Shown here: in pieces, positions 7,536 through 14,432 of the stretch
Layout: every line of letters begins with the position of its first letter
How positions within the stretch are numbered: the first letter of the stretch is position 1
Assembly (NCBI GenBank): GCA_020846515.1
Contig: JADLDX010000853.1
Location: forward strand, 1 to 14,432
Length of the DNA stretch: 14,432 bases
Direction: 5' to 3'
Source of the DNA: Pirellulaceae bacterium
Lineage (GTDB): Bacteria; Planctomycetota; Planctomycetia; Pirellulales; Pirellulaceae
Program-made: the position numbers and the translations under genes
Notes under the pieces: model-generated
Databases searched by the model: none
The model's input: the letters and a program-made list of their open reading frames with translations, nothing else
Told to the model about the DNA's origin: nothing

Positions 7536-10500
7536 ATGTTGATCCAGCATGCGATTGTTGACCGCAAATCATGGCCCCGTTTATGGGCCAGTCTCTGCGT
7601 TTGGACGTGTTTTTTCGCTAACCAAGGTTGGGCAGACGAATTCATTGATGAGGCGGTGCCCGTGCTGCGAAAATATTGTGGCGATTGCCACGATAAGGGC
7701 AACGCAGTTGGCGGGATCCAGTTCGAGAAATTGATCGACGAGCCCGACCTGGCAAATCAATTCAGAAGTTGGGTGAAGATCATCCAGGCGCTACAAACCA
7801 AGAACATGCCGCCCAAGGATGAGGAACAACCTACTGACTCCGAGCGCAGCCGCGTTGCCCTATTACTGCAGACTCAACTAGACAAGCACATTCGCGATTA
7901 TGAGGGAGACCCTGGCAAGAGTGTTTTGAGGCGACTAACCAGCGCCGAGTATGCGTACACGACCTTGGATTTGACAGGGGTCGATCTTGGATCGGATAGC
8001 AACTTTGTCAACGATGCCGTTGGGGGTGAGGGCTTTACCAATGTGGGCACGGCCCAATTCATCGACGATGTGTCGCTGGAACGCCACCTTGAAGCTGCCA
8101 AACGTGTGGCCGTTCATGCGGTTGTCGGCGCCGGACCACTGTCGTTTTTCTCAGCGGCAGGCGAAACGGGTCGCGAACTATTTGCCATTGGTCGCATAGC
8201 TGATATTTACCGTCAGCATGGCTTTCGAACCGGTGCTGGCGAAGGCGCCGAACCTTTCGGGCTTGACCTTTACCCGCGCGCTCTGTATGTGGCCTGGTGC
8301 TTTGACAATCGCCAAGCACTGGGGCGCCATGCCGTGACGCTCGAGGAGTTGGCTCAAGAAGAATCGATAAGCCTTCGTTTTTGTCAGCACATCTGGCGCG
8401 TGCTGCATGTGCCCGAGCCGCGATTTCCACTCTCGCTCATCGTTGATCAGTGGCGAGCCTTGCCTCGCGGCGTTGCCGGTGGCGCAGAGGAACAAACGCA
8501 GTTGCTGGCAGCAGTTCGTAAAGGTTGTCATCAAATCAGCCAGACTTTGCGCGAATGGCAATCGATGCTGGCCGACGCTGCCGGTAACGAAGAAGAGACA
8601 GCCGTCCTGACCGATGGCGTCCGCGATGTCCGGACTCGCCAAACGCTCAAGGCTGATATCAATTGGGCCAAAGACGCTGACATCGCTCAACTGGAGATTT
8701 CGGTCGGTCCGGCCAGTTCGCAGTCTTCGGCTGGTGCCATCACAATCTGGCGAGAGCCTCGAATCCTATTTCGCAATCTCGAGGGACGACGTGGGGAATT
8801 CACAGCGTTGTCAAAGCACTTGACTGTCCAGTCGCGCAACAAACTGGCCTTTTCCCAACATCCACGCGGCTTGAAGATCGGCGAACACGATTTTGTTCTC
8901 GAAGGACAATCATCAGTGATCGTTGAGTTGGCAGTTCCAAAAGGCGCGCGAGCCGCACAGTTTGAAGTGTCCGTTGAGTTAGATCTCATGGATGGCGAAA
9001 ATCGCATCGTGCGCTGCCGATTAAGCGATGGTCAAATCGAGGGCGAAACCGCAGCAGAAACTGGCGCTACGTCGACCTTGCTGGCCGATCCGCAAAGCCA
9101 GCTTGTGCAGCAATGGAGAGATGATGTTGCCCAGTTCGCGCAGTTGTTGCCAGAAGTCTCCCATCGCGAGCCCGCACCGTCAGACCGCGATCCCATCCCG
9201 ATCCTATTCGACAATACCTATAACAAACCCGAACGCAATCATTTTCATACCGCCGTCAAGTATCATCGCGATGATCGCTTCCTGGTTGAGCACATGCTTG
9301 ATGATGCCACGCGTGCGCAATTGGACGAAGCTTGGACCGACTTGTTAACTGCGTTTGATTATCATGCGCAATTGGTGCAATTCGCTTCCAAGAAGTATGG
9401 TGTGACCGCTGACATGGCGGCACGACTGGCTCAGGCACAGTATGAACCGGCCCGGCTTGCGTCGGCCGATATAGACCAGTTATCTGAACCGCTGAAGAGC
9501 ATCGTTGCTTCGATGGCTCAAGAGGCTCAGATGATGCAGGGGCGATTGCAGGCAGTCCCATCCAGGCACGTGGACGAGGTCATCCGATTCGCCAGTCTGG
9601 CTTGGCGTCGGCCGCTGACGAGCACCGAGGACAAGCGGTTGCGCGATTTCTATACGTCGATGCGCAGCCAGGCGCAGGCAACTCATGACTCGGCAATTCG
9701 CCATTTGATAACGCGTGTGTTGATAGCCCCGGACTTCATCTACCGCGTGGAAACGAGCGAGACAGAAGCGGGCGAGCCCATTACCATTGCGTCAGGGCCA
9801 CTTACACGGCTTAGTGATCGCGAACTCGCCAACCGGCTCAGCTATTTTCTTTGGTCCTCGATGCCGGACGCGGAACTATACCAGTTGGCCGAACAAAATC
9901 GTTTACACGATTCGGAGATACTCGGCGCACAAGTAAGGCGCATGCTAAACGACGCAAAGGCCAGGCGATTGGCGACTGAGTTTTTTGGTCAATGGTTTGG
10001 GTTTTATCGCTTCGACGCCTATCGCGGCATTGATGCTGAGCGATTCCCCGAGTTTACCGAGTCGCTGCAGCGTGCCATGTATGATGAGGCGATTTCATTT
10101 TTCACGCACATCGTCAGGCAAAATCGGCCTATTCAGGAGATCCTGTTTGCCGACTACACATTTGTTAATGCGGAATTGGCCGCGCATTATGGCTTGGTGC
10201 GTTCGGGCCTTTCCACTTCGAATGCGACGCAAGTGGTTGGACTAGCTGCGGAACATCGGGGCGGTTTGTTAGGTTTGGGTGCGATTCATGCGGTGACATC
10301 TGCGCCGCTGCGTACCAGCGCGGTCAAACGAGGCGATTGGATGTTGCGCCGCGTGGTCGGCTCACCGGTTCCGCCTCCGCCTGCCGATGCCGGCTCGATA
10401 GCCGCCGATGATGTTCAAGCCGATGGCATGACTGTACGCAAACGGCTAGAGGCTCATCGAACCAACGTCGCTTGTCAAACGTGCCACAGTCGCATCGATC

Positions 10501-10832
10501 CTCTTGGCTTTGCTATGGAACATTTCGACCCCATCGGCCGCTGGCGTGACAGCTATCGCGATGGGCTACCCATCGATGCCGCTGGCGTGTTGTTCGATGG
10601 CACCGAGATAAAGGGCATGGCTGGCCTGGCGGATTTCCTGCGTCGGGAACAACGTCAATTTGAACGCAATCTATCCAGTAAATTGCTCGGCTACGCGCTT
10701 GGTCGCGCGGAACTGGCTTCGGACGGCCCATTAATAGACAAAATGCTTCAGCAGGCAGACTCGGATGGTCGTTTTGTCGAACTGGTAATATGCTTGGTCA
10801 ATAGTCGACAATTTCAATATCGCCGAAAGTGA
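7536..10832 (+). CDS. Planctomycete PSCyt/PSD multidomain c-type cytochrome-like protein (DUF1592/DUF1588 family)
   Basis: 1098 residues from ATG 7536. A GTG at 7485 with AGGA 6 nt upstream is an alternative, but it would lengthen the signal peptide by 17 unusual residues. The signal peptide (about 1-33) ends NQGWADE. Recognisable blocks in order: a PSCyt1-type heme segment with CGDCH (48-52) and a distal NMPP methionine region (about 90-93); a PSD3/DUF1587-like block (about 130-195, RRLTSAEYAYTTLDLTGVDL); an unassigned middle region (about 200-675); PSD5/DUF1595 (about 678-738, SLAWRRPLTSTEDKRL); PSD4/DUF1592 (about 758-887, LSDRELANRLSYFLWSSMPD); PSCyt3/DUF1588 (about 905-1010) with a second heme motif CQTCH (980-984) and HSRIDPLGFAMEHFDPIG; and PSD2/DUF1585 (about 1040-1096). 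It is probably exported and heme-loaded. The biochemical role of this family is not established. The DUF1552 gene 170 bp downstream is its usual partner in planctomycetes, so the two probably form one operon. Confidence 0.92.
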   Translation: MLIQHAIVDRKSWPRLWASLCVWTCFFANQGWADEFIDEAVPVLRKYCGDCHDKGNAVGGIQFEKLIDEPDLANQFRSWVKIIQALQTKNMPPKDEEQPTDSERSRVALLLQTQLDKHIRDYEGDPGKSVLRRLTSAEYAYTTLDLTGVDLGSDSNFVNDAVGGEGFTNVGTAQFIDDVSLERHLEAAKRVAVHAVVGAGPLSFFSAAGETGRELFAIGRIADIYRQHGFRTGAGEGAEPFGLDLYPRALYVAWCFDNRQALGRHAVTLEELAQEESISLRFCQHIWRVLHVPEPRFPLSLIVDQWRALPRGVAGGAEEQTQLLAAVRKGCHQISQTLREWQSMLADAAGNEEETAVLTDGVRDVRTRQTLKADINWAKDADIAQLEISVGPASSQSSAGAITIWREPRILFRNLEGRRGEFTALSKHLTVQSRNKLAFSQHPRGLKIGEHDFVLEGQSSVIVELAVPKGARAAQFEVSVELDLMDGENRIVRCRLSDGQIEGETAAETGATSTLLADPQSQLVQQWRDDVAQFAQLLPEVSHREPAPSDRDPIPILFDNTYNKPERNHFHTAVKYHRDDRFLVEHMLDDATRAQLDEAWTDLLTAFDYHAQLVQFASKKYGVTADMAARLAQAQYEPARLASADIDQLSEPLKSIVASMAQEAQMMQGRLQAVPSRHVDEVIRFASLAWRRPLTSTEDKRLRDFYTSMRSQAQATHDSAIRHLITRVLIAPDFIYRVETSETEAGEPITIASGPLTRLSDRELANRLSYFLWSSMPDAELYQLAEQNRLHDSEILGAQVRRMLNDAKARRLATEFFGQWFGFYRFDAYRGIDAERFPEFTESLQRAMYDEAISFFTHIVRQNRPIQEILFADYTFVNAELAAHYGLVRSGLSTSNATQVVGLAAEHRGGLLGLGAIHAVTSAPLRTSAVKRGDWMLRRVVGSPVPPPPADAGSIAADDVQADGMTVRKRLEAHRTNVACQTCHSRIDPLGFAMEHFDPIGRWRDSYRDGLPIDAAGVLFDGTEIKGMAGLADFLRREQRQFERNLSSKLLGYALGRAELASDGPLIDKMLQQADSDGRFVELVICLVNSRQFQYRRK

Positions 10833-10989
10833 ATGACTCAGTCACGCCCGAATTGGTAGTCCTTCGCCACCAGGCGTCGTGTTTGATGAGAATGGGATAC
10901 GCATACCGGACAGTTGGCGCCGTGCCGCTTTTAGTAACATACGAACTGGACGTCAAAAACAGGGAATCAACCCCGGCAAGAACGCAATG

Positions 10990-10995
10990 AAAGGG
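10990..10995 (+). promoter_or_regulatory. Ribosome binding site of the DUF1552 gene
   Basis: AAAGGG lies 7 nt upstream of GTG 11003 and supports that start codon, which also gives a complete twin-arginine signal peptide. Confidence 0.6.
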
Positions 10996-11002
10996 TTCAT
11001 CC

Positions 11003-12370
11003 GTGAACGTCACCGCAACCAGTCCTATCAGTCGACGAGGATTCCTGCGAGGCAGCAGTGGTCTTGCCTTGACCTTGCCATATCTCTCTTCATTGCCGCT
11101 GCGCGCCCAGGACTCAGGCAAACGCGTATCCGCCAGTGATGCTGCCAGAAAGAGCGCACCTCCGCGACGATTTGCGTGTATTTACTTTTCCAATGGAGTC
11201 GAGCCCGAGCATTGGTGGGCCAGAGGGCAAGGTGCCCGCATGCAGCTTGGCCCAGGCTTGGCGCCCATGGCCCCCTACACTCAAGACATGATCTTTCTGC
11301 GTGGCTTGTACAATGAGCAAGCCGCGCTCCATCCGAGTGCTCATCTGGGGCGAATGCCCAATCTGTTGTCCGGTGCTTGGGTGAACACTAATCAAAACGA
11401 GATTCGCGTAGGCAAGAGTATGGATCAGGTCATGGCCCATACCATCGGGCGCAAAACCGTGATACCGAGCCTGGTGCTTGGCATCGAACCAACAGAGCTA
11501 CGGCTGGAGGATGGTTTATCGATGATCTATGGTTCGAACATTTCTTGGGCGGCAGATACCAAGCCTGCTACCAAAGAAATCTATCCATCACGAGTCTTCG
11601 ACCAATTGGTGGGTGGCAGTTCGCGAACACTCGACCGCAGCATTCTCGACCAGGTGTTGGCCGATGCGCAGAACCTGCGTCCCAAGATGGCAGGTAGTGA
11701 TCGTGTCAAGCTGGATGAGTACCTTGAGTCTATACGCGACGTTGAACAGCGCATTGCCCGTGCTGCCGGCGAAGGCCGACTTGAAGGTTGGCGACCGACA
11801 GTCACTGAGCCGACAATGAAGCGGCCTGCGTCTCAATTGCCGCAGAGTGTCCCGGAGCATATGCGTCTGATGCTGGATCTCTTGGTAATGTCGTTCCAAA
11901 TGGACAAGACGCGCGTGGCCACGTGTATGCTGAACAATGATCTTTCGCAGATGAATTTTGGATTCCTGCAGGGTGTAAAAGGTAGTTTACATCTGGATCT
12001 AACGCACAACGGTCGCCAGCCAGAACTAGAGGCGATGTATTTAAAGACCAACCAGTTTCATGTTTCGCAACTGGCTTATCTGGTGAAACGTTTGAAAGAG
12101 ATTGATGAAGGTGAGCAATCGCTGCTGGACAATTCGATTTTGTTGTTCTGTTCCAATCTCTTGGACGGGGACAAACACCAGGCGACTGAGATGCCCATGT
12201 TGCTGGCCGGCGGCGGGGGCGGCAGTCTCGCGACAGGCCGAGTGCTGGATTACTCCGGTCGCAGTCCTGGTGAGCGGCGCGCGTGCAGTCTCTACCTATC
12301 GCTGCTCGATCGCATGGAGATCTCATTGCCGCGATTTGGCGACGCCCAGCAACGCCTGGCTGAACTCTGA
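11003..12370 (+). CDS. DUF1552 family protein with twin-arginine signal
   Basis: 455 residues from GTG 11003, supported by AAAGGG 7 nt upstream. The N-terminus ISRRGFLRG (9-17) followed by a hydrophobic stretch to about residue 35 (LPLRAQ) is a twin-arginine signal, so the protein is probably exported folded. The body matches the DUF1552 pattern: [18 protein letters not shown] (about 55-72), [15 protein letters not shown] (110-124), [30 protein letters not shown] (331-341), [16 protein letters not shown] (352-367), [20 protein letters not shown] (373-392) and [11 protein letters not shown] (397-407). It ends near the expected C-terminus and shows no frame damage. DUF1552 proteins are usually encoded beside DUF1592-type cytochromes in planctomycetes, as here; the family is generally thought to be related to DUF1501/sulfatase-like folds, but no reaction is established. 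Co-transcription with the upstream gene is likely because no terminator is visible in the 170-bp gap. Confidence 0.93.
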   Translation: MNVTATSPISRRGFLRGSSGLALTLPYLSSLPLRAQDSGKRVSASDAARKSAPPRRFACIYFSNGVEPEHWWARGQGARMQLGPGLAPMAPYTQDMIFLRGLYNEQAALHPSAHLGRMPNLLSGAWVNTNQNEIRVGKSMDQVMAHTIGRKTVIPSLVLGIEPTELRLEDGLSMIYGSNISWAADTKPATKEIYPSRVFDQLVGGSSRTLDRSILDQVLADAQNLRPKMAGSDRVKLDEYLESIRDVEQRIARAAGEGRLEGWRPTVTEPTMKRPASQLPQSVPEHMRLMLDLLVMSFQMDKTRVATCMLNNDLSQMNFGFLQGVKGSLHLDLTHNGRQPELEAMYLKTNQFHVSQLAYLVKRLKEIDEGEQSLLDNSILLFCSNLLDGDKHQATEMPMLLAGGGGGSLATGRVLDYSGRSPGERRACSLYLSLLDRMEISLPRFGDAQQRLAEL

Positions 12371-12471
12371 TCCATCCGCGTCTCTGAGGTGCCGGGGAGC
12401 TCCGTTTACGCCGCCCTAGTTTACGCGCAAAACAATCTGGGATCGCAAGGTCTGCCCCTGGGCCCAACGCT

Positions 12472-12640
12472 GTGAAGCATGTTTGCTCGTGAAATCCGGC
12501 ATTTGTAGCGGTTGGGCGCAAGCCCTCCGGTTCCTATTGCTACCTAGATACACCGGACGGCTTGCGCCGTTCCGCTTCTAATATGCTTCACGGGGATATA
12601 CCGGACGGCTTGCGCCGTTCCGCTTCTAAAATGCTTCACA
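12472..12640. repeat. REP-like hairpin repeat cluster, one inverted and two direct copies
   Basis: Two direct units, 12553-12600 and 12601-12640, follow a 48-bp period: CCGGACGGCTTGCGCCGTTC, then CGCTTCTAA, then ATGCTTCAC. An inverted copy at 12472-12531 starts TGTGAAGCAT and contains GGGCGCAAGCCCTCCGG, with about 20 extra bases inside. 12516-12531 pairs with 12553-12568 at 15 of 16 positions. Each copy also has its own small hairpin: ACGGC-TTGC-GCCGT at 12557-12570 and 12605-12618, and GGGC-GCAA-GCCC at 12515-12526. On one strand the loop is GCAA, a stable GNRA tetraloop in RNA. Confidence 0.85.
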
Positions 12641-12669
12641 GGATAGTCGGCCGGCTGGGAAACTTGTCT

Positions 12670-12893
12670 CCGGGAGGTCGACGCTTTGCGGAGACATGCC
12701 GCAAAGCGCGACTGATTGGCCATGTCGTTTGACTAATGTCCATGGCACATTCGGTTCGCGATTGAACGAGCCCAGACGACATGGATGGTCGGACAATCGG
12801 GATGCGTGTCTCCGCGGAGCGTCGACCTCCCGCCATGTCGTTTGACCATGATTGTGGCACATCCGGTTCGCGATAGAAGCGTCGACCTTCCGG
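12670..12893 (-). repeat. Composite inverted-repeat element (MITE-like), same family as 1-282
   Basis: The left end, 12672-12699, and an internal inverted copy, 12804-12831, form 28-bp inverted repeats with only 3 mismatches (outer part GGGAGGTCGACGCT). A third copy of the end motif, also inverted relative to the left, at 12877-12893 matches the left end 12670-12686 at 16 of 17 positions. Read on the minus strand, the interior holds GAATGTGCCATGGACATT and ACGACATGGCCAATC, which match the 136-bp units at 1-272. 12682-12691 and 12699-12708 form a perfect 10-bp hairpin with a 7-nt loop. The segment starts 9 nt beyond the rsgA stop codon. No transposase and no clear target-site duplication are present. 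Confidence 0.8.
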
Positions 12894-12902
12894 CACGGGC
12901 GC

Positions 12903-14153
12903 TTACACGGGCGAAGAGGGGTCTTCGATCAAGTGGACATAACTGTCATAACGGCGAGGATCTATGCGTCCGTCAGCTACGGCGTCCAGCACCGCACAAT
13001 CGACTTCATGTATGTGGGTGCAATCCGGGAAACGACAATGATTAACGTAAGGTCGCAAATCGCGGAACAAGCCCGACACCTCGGCCGCAACCACGTCCCA
13101 CAACTCAAATTGACGAATGCCAGGCGTATCGACGATCGTACCCCCGCTGGCCAAAGGTATCAGGTCAGCCGTAGTCGTCGTATGTTTGCCTTTGCTGTTC
13201 TCTTGGCTGACAGCCCCGATCCGCAAAGCCAATCCAGCTTGAATTGCATTGAGCAACGAACTCTTGCCAACACCGCTTTGCCCCGTCACCACACTGTGGC
13301 AGTTGGTCACCAATTGACGCAGGGCGTCGATGTTCCAGCCTCGAGCGGCACTGGTTAACAGGACTCGATATCCCATCTGCGCGTACACTCCGACCAACGG
13401 CTGCAACTCTGACGGATCAGCCAAGTCGACCTTGTTGATACAGATGATGGCTTCCAACCCCGATTGCTCGGACGTTACCAGAAAGCGATCGATCAAATGC
13501 GGTTTCAGACCAGGCTCGGCGGCACTGGCAACGATGATGATCTGGTCAATGTTGGCCACGATCACATGCTTGCGGCCCTTGCTGGTCCGGCTAAGCACCC
13601 CGCGGCGTGGATGGATGGCGACGATGATACCTTGCTGCGTACCCTCGGGGCGGAAGGTCACCACATCACCGGCAGCGACCACATGGCGTTGATCGGTGGA
13701 CATGTTCTTCAATACGCGTCGCACCGCACAGCGATATTCGGTGCCGTCATCCGTGCGAACCACACTTTCCAAACCATGCACGCGTAACACTCGACCGGTC
13801 TTGGTGGGTTCGCCGATTTGACTGAAGTGCGCCGACATGCCGGCATCAGTCAGCTGACCACCAACCGAACCCTGAGCGCTATTAGGCTCGGAGGAACTGG
13901 ATTGACCTGGGGCACTGGATTGATCACTTAAACCTCGACCGCCTCCGTCTTGACCCTCGGTACTTTGACCGCCCAAGATGGTGCGGCGTCGAGTCAATTC
14001 GCCTTTGCCGCTAATGCGTTCGCCACTGGCTAGCTGGGAGTCATCCAGATCGTCTTGCTGAAACTTCCGCGTTAGATCATTGGGACGCTTGCGGCTCTGA
14101 TGGTTTTTGCGAAAGTCGATGCGGATCTTATCGCTCTTCGCTTTTTTCGCCAT
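12903..14153 (-). CDS. rsgA: Ribosome small subunit-dependent GTPase RsgA
   Basis: 416 residues from ATG 14153; no clear Shine-Dalgarno precedes it. RsgA binds the 30S ribosomal subunit late in assembly and releases its maturation factors on GTP hydrolysis. The circularly permuted GTPase order is plain: G4 NKVD (240-243), then G1 GQSGVGKS (291-298), the switch motif GKHTTTT (322-328) and G3 DTPG (342-345). An OB-fold-like segment precedes it (about 118-190), and the C-terminal zinc site is C373-x4-C378-x-H380-x5-C386. The first 115 residues are an extension: a very basic start ([20 protein letters not shown]), a segment ending [12 protein letters not shown] (about 48-59), then about 45 residues rich in Gly, Ser and Gln. 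This makes it longer than the 300-350 residues usual in the family. The gene is monocistronic in this view, with tandem repeats upstream and an inverted-repeat element directly downstream. Confidence 0.97.
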   Translation of the reverse strand: MAKKAKSDKIRIDFRKNHQSRKRPNDLTRKFQQDDLDDSQLASGERISGKGELTRRRTILGGQSTEGQDGGGRGLSDQSSAPGQSSSSEPNSAQGSVGGQLTDAGMSAHFSQIGEPTKTGRVLRVHGLESVVRTDDGTEYRCAVRRVLKNMSTDQRHVVAAGDVVTFRPEGTQQGIIVAIHPRRGVLSRTSKGRKHVIVANIDQIIIVASAAEPGLKPHLIDRFLVTSEQSGLEAIICINKVDLADPSELQPLVGVYAQMGYRVLLTSAARGWNIDALRQLVTNCHSVVTGQSGVGKSSLLNAIQAGLALRIGAVSQENSKGKHTTTTADLIPLASGGTIVDTPGIRQFELWDVVAAEVSGLFRDLRPYVNHCRFPDCTHIHEVDCAVLDAVADGRIDPRRYDSYVHLIEDPSSPV

Positions 14154-14191
14154 TCGTAAACCCGATACCGTTCAGTAAATAATGCCTGGAT

Positions 14192-14336
14192 TCGTTTAAC
14201 AGTCAGCCGTAGGCGTACTCTCGTTTAACAGTCAGCCGCAGGCGTACCCTCGTTTAACAGTCAGCCGTAGGCGTACCCTCGTTTAACAGTCAGCCGTAGG
14301 CGTACCCTCGTTTAACAGTCAGCCGTAGGCGTACTT
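14192..14336. repeat. Five 29-bp tandem repeats upstream of rsgA
   Basis: Five head-to-tail copies start at 14192, 14221, 14250, 14279 and 14308. The unit reads TCGTTTAACAGTCAGCCG then TAGGCGTACCC; only one to three bases vary between copies (for example CGCAGG in the second). A degenerate sixth start (TCGACTAACAG) follows at 14336. Each unit contains the small dyad GCC-GTA-GGC. The array ends 38 bp before the rsgA start codon and so lies in its promoter or leader. There are no spacers, so it is not a CRISPR. The unit length is not a multiple of three, so the frame rotates and coding is unlikely. Confidence 0.93.
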
Positions 14337-14360
14337 CGACTAACAGCGATCAACTAAAAA

Positions 14361-14432
14361 CGGCATCGGCGCAAGCCGTCAAGTCCTGACTCTGTTTTCT
14401 CTGCAAACAACCGGGCAGCTTGCGCTGCTCCG
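14361..14432. repeat. Two further GCAA/TTGC hairpin repeats
   Basis: CGGC-GCAA-GCCG at 14367-14378 and GCAGC-TTGC-GCTGC at 14415-14428 are inverted relative to each other, and the second extends to a 7-bp stem (14413-14430) with one G-T pair. They share the loop and flanking style of the cluster at 12472-12640, but the second has a different stem sequence that still pairs. The element may continue past the right edge of the window. Confidence 0.65.

Larger units (their letters stand above)
12371..12902. other. Convergent intergenic region filled with repeats
   Basis: This is 532 bp between the convergent 3' ends of the DUF1552 gene and rsgA. No gene is supported. 12371-12471 shows nothing recognisable. 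12472-12640 is a cluster of three copies of a hairpin repeat (one inverted, two direct), and 12670-12893 is a composite inverted-repeat element. No hairpin followed by a T run was seen, so ordinary intrinsic terminators are not evident; the hairpins themselves may stop or stabilise transcripts arriving from both sides. Confidence 0.7.

Noticed and set aside
7237..7561. Small open reading frames in the divergent region
   Set aside because: No ribosome binding site, no recognisable motif, and they overlap in several frames as expected by chance.
12557..12618. Classic intrinsic terminators between the convergent genes
   Set aside because: Hairpins are present but none is followed by a run of T on either strand.
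12636..12896. Open reading frame (86 residues) resembling the one at 65-427
   Set aside because: The shared stretch reflects the shared DNA element; the frame is lost at the end block and there is no ribosome binding site.
14192..14336. Possible CRISPR array
   Set aside because: The 29-bp units are directly head to tail with no spacers, and no cas gene is present.

Overview
The window looks like part of the chromosome of a planctomycete, probably of the Pirellulales. The main evidence is the pair at 7536-12370: a PSCyt/PSD multidomain protein with two c-type heme motifs, followed by a Tat-exported DUF1552 protein, a combination characteristic of that phylum. The moderate GC content, the many GTG starts and the short repeats between genes fit the same assignment, but species cannot be told from the sequence.

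Layout. 1-282 holds two exact-period 136-bp tandem units and the start of a third. 301-5083 (minus strand) is a two-gene unit: an outer-membrane secretin with a very long low-complexity N-terminal tether, then, after 10 bp, an exported alanine-rich helical-repeat protein that is probably a lipoprotein. 5332-7176 (minus) is a P-loop-like protein with a pentapeptide-repeat beta-helix; a strong ribosome binding site places its start at GTG 7176. 7177-7535 is the divergent control region. 7536-12370 (plus) is the cytochrome/DUF1592-type protein plus the DUF1552 protein. 12371-12902 lies between two convergent genes and is filled with two kinds of repeat. 12903-14153 (minus) is the ribosome-assembly GTPase RsgA, and 14154-14432 upstream of it holds five 29-bp tandem repeats and two more hairpin repeats.

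How the genes relate. The secretin and the exported helical-repeat protein probably act together at the outer membrane, perhaps as a secretin with a TPR pilotin or accessory protein; no inner-membrane secretion or pilus genes are seen here. The cytochrome-like and DUF1552 proteins are both predicted to be exported and probably work together outside the cytoplasm. The pentapeptide protein and RsgA are independent cytoplasmic genes.

The least explained signal is non-coding. One repeat family ends in the motif GCGTCGACCTCCCGG; it forms a composite with imperfect 28-bp inverted ends just beyond the rsgA stop codon, and occurs as tandem copies just beyond the stop codon of the 518-aa gene. A second family consists of small hairpins closed by GCAA (TTGC on the other strand), with paired changes in the stem. 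These look like non-autonomous mobile or REP-like elements and are the best candidates for new biology in the window. No RNA genes, complete insertion sequences or CRISPR arrays were found.
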